Shown one piece after another: positions 54,350-62,943 of a stretch of DNA of 64,000 nucleotides. Source of the stretch: an uncultured Saprospiraceae bacterium (GTDB taxonomy: Bacteria > Bacteroidota > Bacteroidia > Chitinophagales > Saprospiraceae); contig CALFWZ010000181.1 in assembly GCA_937928405.1 (NCBI GenBank), positions 1 to 64,000 on the forward strand. The letters run 5' to 3'. Made by a program: the position numbers and the translations under genes. The stretch's first letter is position 1. Every line of letters starts with the position of its first letter. The notes under the pieces are model-generated. The model was not told where the DNA came from, did no database searches, and worked only from the letters and a program-made list of their open reading frames with translations.

Positions 54350-54380
54350 GTCATGGATTTAGAAATTTAAAAAAATTAAA

Positions 54381-54409
54381 GAAATATAGTGATAAAATAA
54401 CAACTTCAA
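54381..54409 (-). promoter_or_regulatory. Promoter of the 59-aa peptide gene (TTG-N18-TATATTTC)
   Basis: On the minus strand TTG at 54409-54407 is 18 bp from TATATTTC at 54388-54381, one base from TAnnTTTG, and 31 bp upstream of the ATG. The rest of 54350-54569 has no other gene. Confidence 0.5.
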
Positions 54410-54569
54410 TTATAAGGGGGAATTCGTTGCGGGAAGAGAATTCAGCAGGTAGCCGTTTGCAACAACATTTACTAAACAAATAGGATGCCAGAAGCCGATT
54501 TTATCGTTATTTTGTCATAAAAATCTGTCTATTAAATAATTTTTTATAATTTAAGGTAAAATATTCTGA

Positions 54570-55364
54570 ATGAGTTTTAAAGATAAAGTTGTGTGGATTA
54601 CGGGGGCCTCTTCAGGCATCGGAGAAGCACTAGCAGAAGAATTTGCTCAACTTGGTGCCCGACTGATTTTATCATCTCGGCGAAAAGCTGAATTAGAACG
54701 AGTAAAGGTAAAATTAAAGATGTCGGATGATGATTGTTTGGTATTACCCCTTGATTTGGAGCAGTATCAAGCAATGGAAGATAAAGTAGATATAGCGTTG
54801 AATCATTTTGATCGCATCGATTATTTGGTGAATAATGGGGGAATATCACAACGTTCTCTTATCATAGATACTAAAATGGATGTTTATAAGCGTTTAATGG
54901 ATATCGATTTCTTAGGAACAGTGGCCTTGAGTAAGGCCGTGCTTCCAATATTCATCAAACAAAAATCAGGACATTATACGGTAGTTACGAGTTTGATGGG
55001 TAAATTTGCTTCACCGCTGCGATCGGGTTATTGTGGTGCCAAGCATGCGCTACATGGCTTTTTTGATGCCTTGCGGCTTGAACACGAAGATGATAATATT
55101 GGCGTTACGTTAGTGTGTCCTGGATTTATTCGTACCAATATATCACATAATGCACTAACGGGAACAGGTGCGGCACAACAGACAATGGATAATGCTCAGG
55201 AAAATGGAATGTCTCCCAATGAATGTGCGCAAAGAATTATAAGTGCCATCAATCGAGGGAACTATGAAGCATATATAGGCGGAAAAGAGAGAATGGCGGT
55301 TTACCTAAAACGGTGGTTTCCGAGATTACTACATAGGGTGGTACGCAAATCTGCCGTCACTTAA
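54570..55364 (+). CDS. Short-chain dehydrogenase/reductase
   Basis: A 264-aa NAD(P)-dependent oxidoreductase with the SDR cofactor motif TGASSGIG at residues 11-18, NNGG (about 89-92), the catalytic Ser in VVTSLMG and the YCGAKH (YxxxK) active site. The C-terminal LKRWFPRLLHRVV is amphipathic, as in membrane-associated SDR enzymes of the DltE/YqjQ type. Substrate unknown. It is followed by a predicted outer-membrane gene 73 bp later. Confidence 0.93.
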   Translation: MSFKDKVVWITGASSGIGEALAEEFAQLGARLILSSRRKAELERVKVKLKMSDDDCLVLPLDLEQYQAMEDKVDIALNHFDRIDYLVNNGGISQRSLIIDTKMDVYKRLMDIDFLGTVALSKAVLPIFIKQKSGHYTVVTSLMGKFASPLRSGYCGAKHALHGFFDALRLEHEDDNIGVTLVCPGFIRTNISHNALTGTGAAQQTMDNAQENGMSPNECAQRIISAINRGNYEAYIGGKERMAVYLKRWFPRLLHRVVRKSAVT

Positions 55365-55437
55365 GTAGTTTTCGAATAATGTCTACTGAATTTACAAAAA
55401 AATGAAATTTACTTAACCTTTATATAAATCTTCAGCT

Positions 55438-56313
55438 ATGAATTTAAAAAAGAATTTTCTAGTAATCTTTATTACTTGCCTGTGTTGCCTATTGGGTTCG
55501 GGCAGCCTCTTTGCACAAGATGTTATTACCAAAAAAGATGGTAAAAAAATCAAAGTCATCATCAAGGAAGTCTCTGATACAGAAATAAAATATGTGGACT
55601 ACCGAGATGTGGAAGGGGTTGTTTTTGTTATGGATCGTTCGTTGATCCGAGAAATAAAATTTGCTTACGGAGAAAAAATTAAAGAAGAAGGTCCTAATCA
55701 GGATGTAGCTTATTTTGTAGATGACAGAAATCAAAATATCAAACTTAATTTTACGGCAATTAACGCTGGCTTTACGATTCTGACTTATGAAAGAGTGCTT
55801 GATCCTGCTTCCAGTCTAGAGTTTAGTTTAAAAATTCCAGGATTAGGAATAAAAAGAGATAATAGAGATTTATCAGGAATTGGCTTTACCTTTGGATACA
55901 AGTTGAAGATTGGTTCTGTTTTTAAAGGAGATGGTTATCGTCCTAAGCATATTTCGGCAGGTGGTTATTTCAGATTGTTAGCAGGATATGTTTACACGGT
56001 AGAAGAACGGAATCGATTTCAGGGCCGTGACAAGTGGACTCGTTCGTCAGCACATATAGGTATTGAACTTGGTAAGCAATGGATTTTATCTAATCGGGCT
56101 GCCTTCGATATCTACATTGGGTACCATTATTTTGGTGGAGATGAAAAATATGAAAGCAACGGTACCACTTTTGATAATTTCAATGATGATGAATTAAAAG
56201 GAGGAGACATTCTTGGCTATGATAATAATGCTTTTTCAATTGGTTTGAGAATTGGCGGATTATTTGGAAATTATGGAAAAGCTCAAAAAAATAAGAAGAA
56301 GAGAAAAAGATAA
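55438..56313 (+). CDS. Predicted outer-membrane protein with N-terminal KKDG-type domain
   Basis: A 291-aa exported protein (signal ending LFAQ). Residues 28-80 contain VITKKDGKKIKVIIKEVSDTEIKY and RSLIREIKFAYG, a short beta domain common at the start of Bacteroidota exported proteins. The remainder is a predicted beta-barrel with alternating aromatic strands (ISAGGYFRLLAGYVYTV...) and ends SIGLRIGGLF followed by a basic tail KNKKKRKR. No known function. A bidirectional terminator follows. Confidence 0.72.
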   Translation: MNLKKNFLVIFITCLCCLLGSGSLFAQDVITKKDGKKIKVIIKEVSDTEIKYVDYRDVEGVVFVMDRSLIREIKFAYGEKIKEEGPNQDVAYFVDDRNQNIKLNFTAINAGFTILTYERVLDPASSLEFSLKIPGLGIKRDNRDLSGIGFTFGYKLKIGSVFKGDGYRPKHISAGGYFRLLAGYVYTVEERNRFQGRDKWTRSSAHIGIELGKQWILSNRAAFDIYIGYHYFGGDEKYESNGTTFDNFNDDELKGGDILGYDNNAFSIGLRIGGLFGNYGKAQKNKKKRKR

Positions 56314-56326
56314 ATAAAAATAAAAA

Positions 56327-56364
56327 TAAAAAAGCTCGAAGTGAAAATCACTTCGAGCTTTTTT
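56327..56364. terminator. Bidirectional intrinsic terminator
   Basis: AAAAAGCTCGAAGTG pairs with CACTTCGAGCTTTTT around AAAAT. It sits between the outer-membrane gene and the end of the isc operon and serves both strands. Confidence 0.93.
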
Positions 56365-56384
56365 ATTTTCTTAGAACGCTTTTT

Positions 56385-56714
56385 TTACACTGCGAAACTC
56401 TCACCACATCCGCACTCTCGTGCCGCATTTGGATTATTAAAATAAAAACCCTTGCCTTCCAATCCTCCTGAAAATTCTAGCGTTGTATTACACAAGTATA
56501 AAAAACTCTTTAGATCGGTGACAATTTTTACGCCGTTGTCTTCAAAGACTTGATCATTTGGCTGAGATTCATTATCAAAATCCATCTTGTAAGAAAGACC
56601 AGAACAACCACCACTAACCACGCTTACGCGTACGAAGTATTCTTCCTCGTTCAGCTTTTGCTCTGTGAGAATGCTTCCAATCCGTTCTTTTGCACTATCT
56701 GCTACAAATACCAT
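56385..56714 (-). CDS. iscA: A-type Fe-S carrier (IscA/ErpA)
   Basis: Receives and transfers Fe-S clusters. A 109-aa protein of the HesB family with the three conserved cysteines: one in VSGGCSGLSY and two in the C-terminal ECGCGESF. Normal length. Third gene of the operon, 31 bp after iscU. Whether it is orthologous to IscA, SufA or ErpA cannot be told from this sequence. Confidence 0.93.
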   Translation of the reverse strand: MVFVADSAKERIGSILTEQKLNEEEYFVRVSVVSGGCSGLSYKMDFDNESQPNDQVFEDNGVKIVTDLKSFLYLCNTTLEFSGGLEGKGFYFNNPNAARECGCGESFAV

Positions 56715-56745
56715 AATCTAAAATTTAAGATAGCATTAGTTTGGA

Positions 56746-57162
56746 CTAGTGTCCAGACTTTTCAGTTTCTTTAACTTCGATTCCGTTTTTTTGTTGATAA
56801 TCTGCGATAGCACTTTTAATCGCATCTTCTGCTAAAACAGAACAGTGAATCTTTACAGGTGGTAAAGCTAGTTCTTCCACAATCTTCATATTATCAATCG
56901 CTAAAGCATCATCAACGGATAATCCTTTTAACCACTCCGTAGCAAGAGAAGAAGAAGCGATGGCGGAACCACAACCAAAAGTTTTAAACTTTGCGTCCTT
57001 AATTTTTCCAGATGCTTCGTCGACTTCAATCTGCAGACGCATAACGTCTCCACACTCAGGTGCGCCTACTAATCCAGTACCAACATTTTTCTGGCTCTTA
57101 TCCATTGTTCCCACGTTACGTGGATTTTTAAAATGATCGAGCAATTTTTCTGAATATGCCAT
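56746..57162 (-). CDS. iscU: Fe-S cluster scaffold IscU
   Basis: Scaffold on which IscS builds [2Fe-2S] and [4Fe-4S] clusters. A 138-aa protein with the three ligand cysteines: GAPECGDVMRL, FGCGSAIASSS and KIHCSVLAEDAI. The Asp next to the first Cys (CGD) is conserved. Starts 74 bp after iscS. Confidence 0.96.
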   Translation of the reverse strand: MAYSEKLLDHFKNPRNVGTMDKSQKNVGTGLVGAPECGDVMRLQIEVDEASGKIKDAKFKTFGCGSAIASSSLATEWLKGLSVDDALAIDNMKIVEELALPPVKIHCSVLAEDAIKSAIADYQQKNGIEVKETEKSGH

Positions 57163-57236
57163 TTTATAAAATTTTAATTTTTTTAATTATCTGTTTCTGT
57201 TAAATTAGTTCTAGAACTAAAAACAGAAATTATACT

Positions 57237-58460
57237 TTAATGTTCTGACCATTCGATACTATCAATATCTACCCCTTCTTTATACATTTCCCAAATCGGG
57301 CTGAGGTCACGCATATGATTAACACCTTGCGTAATGGCTTTGATCGTAAAATCAATATCTTCTTCCGTTGTGAATCTACCTAGACTAAATCGTAGAGAAG
57401 AATGTGCTAAATCATCTCCTAAGCCTAATGCTACTAAAACGTAAGATGGCTCTAATGAAGCAGAAGTACAAGCAGAACCAGAAGAAAGTGCAATGTCTTG
57501 ATTGAATGTCATCATCAATCCTTCTCCTTCTACATGCTTAAAAGAGAGATTTGAAACGTGTGGCATTCGGTGCTCTTTGCTACCATTGATATACACTTCC
57601 TCCATGCTAGCCATCAAGGCGTTTTCTAACTTATCTCGTAATTTAGATAATCGTTCTGCGTCTGCTGCCATTTCTTTAGAAGCAATTTCAGCTGCCTTCC
57701 CAAATCCAACAATCCCAGGGACATTCAAGGTTCCAGAACGCATGCCTCTTTCATGTCCGCCACCGTCCATTTGAGCAGTAACTTTTACTCGTGGATTTTT
57801 TCGAGAAACATATAAAGCTCCTACGCCTTTAGGGCCGTACATTTTATGAGCCGTAAATGCCATTAGATGGACACCCGTAGCTTTTGGATCAATCGGTAAT
57901 TTACCGACTACCTGTGTTGCGTCACTCATGAAAAGTACACCGTGTTTTTCACAGATTTCACCGATTTTTTTCATTGGCTGAATAAGACCGGTTTCGTTAT
58001 TAGCCCACATGATAGAGACCAAAATGGTTTTGTCTGTAATGGCTGCTTCTAGTGCTTCTAAGTCAACTAAGCCTTCGCTGTCTACGTCCAGATAAGTAAC
58101 CTGTCCGCCCATCTTCTCAATTTTCTTACAGGCATCCAAAACTGCTTTGTGTTCTGTCTTTAGGGTAATGATATGATTACCTTTGCGGTGATACATTTCA
58201 AATACTCCTTTGAGGGCCAAATTATCCGCCTCGGTAGCACCAGAAGTGAAGATAATTTCTTTTGAATCAACGTTGATCAGGTTAGCGATCTGCTCACGAG
58301 CATAATCCACGGCCTCTTCAGCTACCCAGCCAAAAGGATGATTACGACTGGCCGCATTTCCGTGCTTTTCGTAAAAATATGGGATCATTTCATCCACTAC
58401 ACGAGGATCACAAGGAGTCGTCGCGTTATTATCCAAATATATTTGTCTTTTATTATTCAT
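57237..58460 (-). CDS. iscS: Cysteine desulfurase IscS
   Basis: PLP-dependent enzyme that takes sulfur from cysteine for Fe-S assembly. A 407-aa protein: [13 protein letters not shown] at the N-terminus, [11 protein letters not shown], the PLP lysine in [10 protein letters not shown], and the catalytic Cys loop [14 protein letters not shown]. The loop matches the long-loop IscS class rather than SufS. First gene of iscS-iscU-iscA; no iscR, hscA or fdx follows. Confidence 0.97.
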   Translation of the reverse strand: MNNKRQIYLDNNATTPCDPRVVDEMIPYFYEKHGNAASRNHPFGWVAEEAVDYAREQIANLINVDSKEIIFTSGATEADNLALKGVFEMYHRKGNHIITLKTEHKAVLDACKKIEKMGGQVTYLDVDSEGLVDLEALEAAITDKTILVSIMWANNETGLIQPMKKIGEICEKHGVLFMSDATQVVGKLPIDPKATGVHLMAFTAHKMYGPKGVGALYVSRKNPRVKVTAQMDGGGHERGMRSGTLNVPGIVGFGKAAEIASKEMAADAERLSKLRDKLENALMASMEEVYINGSKEHRMPHVSNLSFKHVEGEGLMMTFNQDIALSSGSACTSASLEPSYVLVALGLGDDLAHSSLRFSLGRFTTEEDIDFTIKAITQGVNHMRDLSPIWEMYKEGVDIDSIEWSEH

Positions 58461-58505
58461 CGAATGAATTTATTTAGAATGAGTCTAAAGAATTATTCCA
58501 GCTTA

Positions 58506-58513
58506 CAAAGATA
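58506..58513 (-). promoter_or_regulatory. Bacteroidota -7 element for the isc operon
   Basis: TATCTTTG on the minus strand, 46 bp upstream of the iscS ATG, a full match to TAnnTTTG. The -33 is unclear. No IscR-like site is recognised. Confidence 0.6.
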
Positions 58514-58661
58514 ACATTAATATATGAAAAAGGTTGTAAAAACGAACTTGATTTAAGCGGGATAAATTACTTAATTTAGCACCTAAAGACGGCATTAGGA
58601 CAAAGAAGTGTATGTATTTTGAAATTGCTGGTTATAAAATAGGTTTTATAAAGAAAATTTA

Positions 58662-59747
58662 ATGAATCATCAAGATAATTTATTCAAGGAATTTGAGTCA
58701 GTTTCGGCGGAAGCTTGGTTGGCTAAAATAACCGTAGATTTGAAAGGAAAAGACCCCAATGCGCTTAATCACGAGGTTGGTGAACACCTTATTTTGTCTC
58801 CTTTTCATCATGCTGACACGATGGCCAAAGCTGTTGGTCCGATCGTTAGAGCATCGGAGGGAAACGAATGGTTAATTGGTGAATCATTTACGCTTAAGGA
58901 AAATTTAAAGTCAACTAATCAGTCCATCCTACACGCTTTGGAAAATGGCGTACAGGCCATAAAAATTACGATTGATCGGGCATTAAACGCCAGGGATCTG
59001 GCAGCATTATTTAATCGAATCGAACCTGCCTACATTCATATCCATTTTAAAATTTCTGAGTCGATTGATCCCATTCCCGTTCTATCTGAATTTGTTGAAG
59101 TTTTATCAACCAAAAAAGGAGATAAAAACAAATTTTTCGGTTCGATTGATGTGGTGGAAACGCATTATCAAAAACTAGAAAAATGGACTACTGCACACTT
59201 ACCAAATTTCAAAACTTGGTGCATTAACGGATCGCTAGGAGACCCGATTGATCAGCTAACGGGTATGATTAGGGAAGGGGTAGAAGGACTGACAAAATCG
59301 GAGGATATTGCCATTGCCGACCAAATGGTTTTTAATGTGAAAATTGGGACGGACTTTTTTCTTGAAATAGCAAGACTACGAGCACTGCGAATTGTTTGGG
59401 CAAATGTCTTGAAATCTTACGGATTAAAACCAACTATTTTTCCAACCATAACCGTTGAGTTCGATCCTGGTAGTCAGACCGATGACCCCAACCAAAATAT
59501 GATTAAGGCAACTACTATGGCCATGTCTGCGGCGATCGGTGGAGCGGATTTATTAGTCGTCTTACCCGCAGATCCCAAAGAGGAGGATGCAACGGGGTTT
59601 TATCGCCGCATTGCTCGTAACGTCCAGCATATTCTCAAGATGGAATCCTTTCTAGATCGAGTGAGTGATATAGCTGGTGGAAGTTATTATATAGAGACCT
59701 TGACTACGAAAATTGGAGAAGCAGTCTGGAAAAATCTTAGCGTTTAG
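58662..59747 (+). CDS. Methylmalonyl-CoA mutase small-subunit-like protein, short form
   Basis: A 361-aa protein that aligns with the alpha/beta-barrel part of the MutA subunit: LFKEFESVSAEAWLAKITVDLKG, EGNEWLIGESF, RLRALRIVWANVLKS, GGADLLVVLPAD, FYRRIARNVQHILKMES and DIAGGSYYIETLT. The frame stops right after the SYYIE...AVW segment, about 80-100 residues before usual Bacteroidota MutA ends, and no MutB or cobalamin domain follows. MutA subunits do not bind B12, so a role as a non-catalytic partner of a MutB elsewhere is possible. The ATG is preceded by a 16-codon mini-ORF ending TAATG. Confidence 0.8.
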   Translation: MNHQDNLFKEFESVSAEAWLAKITVDLKGKDPNALNHEVGEHLILSPFHHADTMAKAVGPIVRASEGNEWLIGESFTLKENLKSTNQSILHALENGVQAIKITIDRALNARDLAALFNRIEPAYIHIHFKISESIDPIPVLSEFVEVLSTKKGDKNKFFGSIDVVETHYQKLEKWTTAHLPNFKTWCINGSLGDPIDQLTGMIREGVEGLTKSEDIAIADQMVFNVKIGTDFFLEIARLRALRIVWANVLKSYGLKPTIFPTITVEFDPGSQTDDPNQNMIKATTMAMSAAIGGADLLVVLPADPKEEDATGFYRRIARNVQHILKMESFLDRVSDIAGGSYYIETLTTKIGEAVWKNLSV

Positions 59748-59755
59748 AAGATTTA

Positions 59756-60481
59756 TTAGAATGCCAATCGTTTTCGTTTAATAATTTGCGATAAGCTGAC
59801 AACCGTTAGAATAATAATTGCTGCCATGCTCGCATATTTAATAGTCAAATAATTTCCATTCTCAGCCATAATTCCAATTGCCGCCCAGATAAAAACCAAT
59901 GGTACCACGACTGCTTTCTGAAAAGCCATAAACGTCCCAATCACGACTAAAGCACCAATCACTACGGCAGTGACCGTGACTTGTTGTTCTAATGGTAAAG
60001 AAACACCTGCTTCTGCTAGCATGAGGGCAGTAGCTATTGCCGAAGCAGCACAAATCCAGCCTAGATACATTTGTGTAGGTAGATAATACCAGTGCGTTTT
60101 GGGATGATTTTCTAATTGAATTTGTTTGCGCAAAGCAATAAATAAAACAACCAACGCAATCAAGTGCCAAAGAATATTGACAAATACCAACCATTGCATA
60201 TTGGTATGACTGATGGGCACAAAAGCAATGGAAGCTAGTGCCGCAAAAATCCCAGCGATAGTGGCTGTCCGCAAATGTGGACTATCTACTCGCTCAGCTT
60301 TCATTTGAAACCAGCTATAGATAATCATACCCAAAAAGATAGGACCCCAAATGGAAAAGGCGTAACCAGCGGGCTGGATAAGGACCTTGGTGTCATCATT
60401 AAATTGTGAGTCAAAGAGGATAGCACTACCGAAGTTTACGAGCGGTACTATTAGAAATAGAATGAATTGTAGTTTTTTCAT
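59756..60481 (-). CDS. TspO/MBR-like multi-pass membrane protein
   Basis: A 241-aa protein with about seven hydrophobic helices. The helix containing AFSIWGPIFLGMIIYSWFQ and the PTQMYLGWICAASAIATAL segment match the extended TspO-related family of Bacteroidota. Shorter tryptophan-rich TspO proteins have five helices. Ligand unknown; related proteins bind tetrapyrroles or lipids. A TAACTTTG promoter element lies in the upstream hairpin region. Confidence 0.72.
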   Translation of the reverse strand: MKKLQFILFLIVPLVNFGSAILFDSQFNDDTKVLIQPAGYAFSIWGPIFLGMIIYSWFQMKAERVDSPHLRTATIAGIFAALASIAFVPISHTNMQWLVFVNILWHLIALVVLFIALRKQIQLENHPKTHWYYLPTQMYLGWICAASAIATALMLAEAGVSLPLEQQVTVTAVVIGALVVIGTFMAFQKAVVVPLVFIWAAIGIMAENGNYLTIKYASMAAIIILTVVSLSQIIKRKRLAF

Positions 60482-60797
60482 GCTTTCTTAACAGAAGAAA
60501 GGAGAAAAGGTTAAAAAAAACTGTCGCAATTCGCAACTCTTGGGGAGCACAAAGTTACGACAGCCACCTAAAGGGTGTTCACATGATCTTACTTTAATAA
60601 AATAGTAGAGATCATGTTTATCTTTAAAAAATAACAGTGAATTATCAGTAGATAGGTAGTACTGTTTTTGCCTGTTAATTTGTCTAGGACCATAAATGTA
60701 CAGCTTTTTTATGAGCACACAAAAATGTGACAGGGTTTATTATTCTTTTTGTGAAATTTTTTTCAATTGTTCAGTGCGTTCTACCTCCGCCATACCA
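60482..60797 (-). promoter_or_regulatory. Structured region upstream of the TspO-like gene
   Basis: Gene-free by my reading. CTGTCG (60521-60526) pairs with CGACAG (60558-60563), and on the minus strand is followed by eight T residues at 60520-60513, so it looks like a terminator only 32 bp before the start. Inside it, the minus strand reads TAACTTTG (60557-60550), a full Bacteroidota -7 match. A second inverted repeat ACATGATCT / AGATCATGT lies at 60581-60617. Either the promoter lies inside an old terminator, or the leader is attenuated. Confidence 0.5.
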
Positions 60798-62744
60798 TTA
60801 TTTACGTTTATTTTGACGACGACTTCCCCGGTTGCTTCGCCTGTTTGGACTAGCATTATTTTTTCTACGTTTTTTAATGAAATCCCGTTTGAATTGCTTT
60901 TTTCTTTCGCCAATTAGTTTGTCAATCAAATCTTCTCGGCCCATTGATTTTAGCTTGTCGCGAATAGTTTGGTGGTTTTCATTTTTATGCCAGAAGAAAA
61001 AGAGGTGTTGATTTTGTTTTTCTTTTTTAGAAGTAGCTGCATAAACGGGTCGTAAAGTATATGGATGTAAACCAGAATAATAAATAACGGTGCCCACGGT
61101 CATCGGAGTAGGAGTAAAATCTTGCACCTGTTCTAATTTAAAACCCATGCTTTTTGTTTCGGCAGCAAGATTCGCCATTTCTTCTTCCGTAGAACCAGGA
61201 TGACTAGAAATAAAATAAGGGATTAACGGTTGAGCCAATCCATGTTTTTTATTGATCGCATCGTATTTGCTTTTAAAGGCATGAAAGTGTTTAAAGGAAG
61301 GCTTCCGCATTACTTTCAGGGTTTCGTCCGAGGTATGTTCGGGCGCTACTTTTAATCGACCACAAACGTGTCTGGTAACGAGTTGCTCCATGTATTCGTC
61401 GAGGCTGCCATCATTCTTTTTATTGTAGTCGTCGACCAAAAGATCATAGCGAATACCACTTCCGACAAATGCTTTTTTTACGTCAGGATGTTCGTCTACC
61501 TTACGATAAATATCCGTCAGTGGTTTGTGGCTAGTGTCAAGGTTGCTACAGACCACCGGATGAATGCAAGAAGGAGCCACACAACGATCACAAATAGATT
61601 GGTCAATGCCTTTCATTTTGTACATATTGGCAGAAGGGCCACCGAGATCACTGATATATCCTTTGAAATCGGGCATTTTAGTAATCTGATCGACTTCTTT
61701 CAGGATGGATTTTTCGGAACGACTTGCGACAAATTTTCCTTGATGGGCAGAGATGGTACAAAAGCTACAGCCACCAAAACATCCTCGGTGCATATTGACT
61801 GAAAATCGAATCATCTCATAAGCGGGAATGGCTCCTCGCTTCGAATATTTCGGATGCGGCATTCGGGTGTAATCGAGATCAAAGGAAGCATCAATTTCAG
61901 CTTCGGTCATCGGAGGGTAGGGAGGATTAATCATGAGATTATGATCGCCTACGGCCTGCGTTAATCGCCGAGCATTTACTTTATTGGATTCCTGTTCGAT
62001 GTGTTTAAAATTAGCGGCATACGCTTTTTTATCTCGTAGACATTTTTCGTGGGAATGGAGTTTGAGGTCTTCCCAGATTTTTATTTTGGGTAATGGATCG
62101 TTTCGTAGGACTTGGATTGCGGTTTGAGGAATCGTTTTGAGGGATGCAAAGGGAACGCCTTTTTGTAAGAGGCGTACGATTTCCCGTAAGGGCATTTCAC
62201 CCATGCCATAAACCAACATATCCGCACCACTCAGTTCGAGAATATTTGGGAATAATTTATCGGCCCAATAGTCGTAATGCGTTACGCGTCGTAAAGATGC
62301 TTCGATGCCACCGAGCAAAACAGGTACGTCTGGATATAATTTTTTTAGAATTTTAGTATACGTCTCTACCGCATAATCTGGTCGAAAGCCCGCATTTCCT
62401 CCTGGGGTGTACGCATCGGTAGATCGACGGCGTTTAGAAGCCGTATAGTGGTTGATCATGGTATCCATACAACCAGAAGAAACACCAAAGAAAAGTCGTG
62501 GCTTTCCAAATTTTTTAAAATCACGGAGATCGTCTTTCCAGTTGGGTTGAGGAACAATGGCGACTCGGAGTCCTTCACTTTCTAATATTCTACCTACGAC
62601 CGCATTTCCGAAGGCCGGATGATCGACATAAGCATCTCCAGAAATAATGATGACATCAAGTTCATCCCACCCACGGAGCTCTACTTCCTTTTTGGTGATA
62701 GGAAGCCAATCAGTAACGGGGCGAGGATTTGTTTTTTCAGACAT
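60798..62744 (-). CDS. YgiQ family radical SAM protein
   Basis: A 648-aa radical-SAM enzyme of the YgiQ/UPF0313 family. The N-terminal cobalamin-binding-like domain is visible (VIIISGDAYVDHPAFGNAVVGR). The [4Fe-4S] motif CFGGCSFCT (CxxxCxxC) lies near residue 317, followed by the family's own cysteines ICDRCVAPSCIHPVVC. A basic tail (RKKQFKRDFIKKRRKNN) ends the protein. Family function is uncertain; it may modify RNA or a protein. Monocistronic, or upstream of the TspO-like gene. Confidence 0.93.
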   Translation of the reverse strand: MSEKTNPRPVTDWLPITKKEVELRGWDELDVIIISGDAYVDHPAFGNAVVGRILESEGLRVAIVPQPNWKDDLRDFKKFGKPRLFFGVSSGCMDTMINHYTASKRRRSTDAYTPGGNAGFRPDYAVETYTKILKKLYPDVPVLLGGIEASLRRVTHYDYWADKLFPNILELSGADMLVYGMGEMPLREIVRLLQKGVPFASLKTIPQTAIQVLRNDPLPKIKIWEDLKLHSHEKCLRDKKAYAANFKHIEQESNKVNARRLTQAVGDHNLMINPPYPPMTEAEIDASFDLDYTRMPHPKYSKRGAIPAYEMIRFSVNMHRGCFGGCSFCTISAHQGKFVASRSEKSILKEVDQITKMPDFKGYISDLGGPSANMYKMKGIDQSICDRCVAPSCIHPVVCSNLDTSHKPLTDIYRKVDEHPDVKKAFVGSGIRYDLLVDDYNKKNDGSLDEYMEQLVTRHVCGRLKVAPEHTSDETLKVMRKPSFKHFHAFKSKYDAINKKHGLAQPLIPYFISSHPGSTEEEMANLAAETKSMGFKLEQVQDFTPTPMTVGTVIYYSGLHPYTLRPVYAATSKKEKQNQHLFFFWHKNENHQTIRDKLKSMGREDLIDKLIGERKKQFKRDFIKKRRKNNASPNRRSNRGSRRQNKRK

Positions 62745-62896
62745 AGAATATTTGTATTACTGACGTAAAGATACGCATAATCTAAAGGTGAAAGTAGGAG
62801 ATTAGGCTCGTACTTACCATAAATACCCTATTCAAAACCTAAAGCAATTTAATACATCGTGTGCTAAGAATTCAAACAAAAGATAGCAATATCCCT

Positions 62897-62904
62897 TATC
62901 TTTG
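62897..62904 (+). promoter_or_regulatory. Bacteroidota -7 element for the right-edge surface gene
   Basis: TATCTTTG, full match to TAnnTTTG, 39 bp upstream of the ATG at 62944. The -33 is not obvious. Confidence 0.55.
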
Positions 62905-62943
62905 TCTATTATATCTCCCGTAATTTATTTGTCTTACAAGACG

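Noticed and set aside
58612-58662. 16-codon mini-ORF before the MutA-like gene
   Set aside because: It ends TAATG on the gene start and could be a leader, but it is too short and has no pattern to support a coding call.
60488-60718. 76-aa minus-strand ORF
   Set aside because: It runs through the hairpin region before the TspO-like gene and has no recognisable signal, domain or conserved pattern.
61368-61802. 144-aa plus-strand ORF
   Set aside because: Fully inside the YgiQ gene on the opposite strand, with no motif and no start context.
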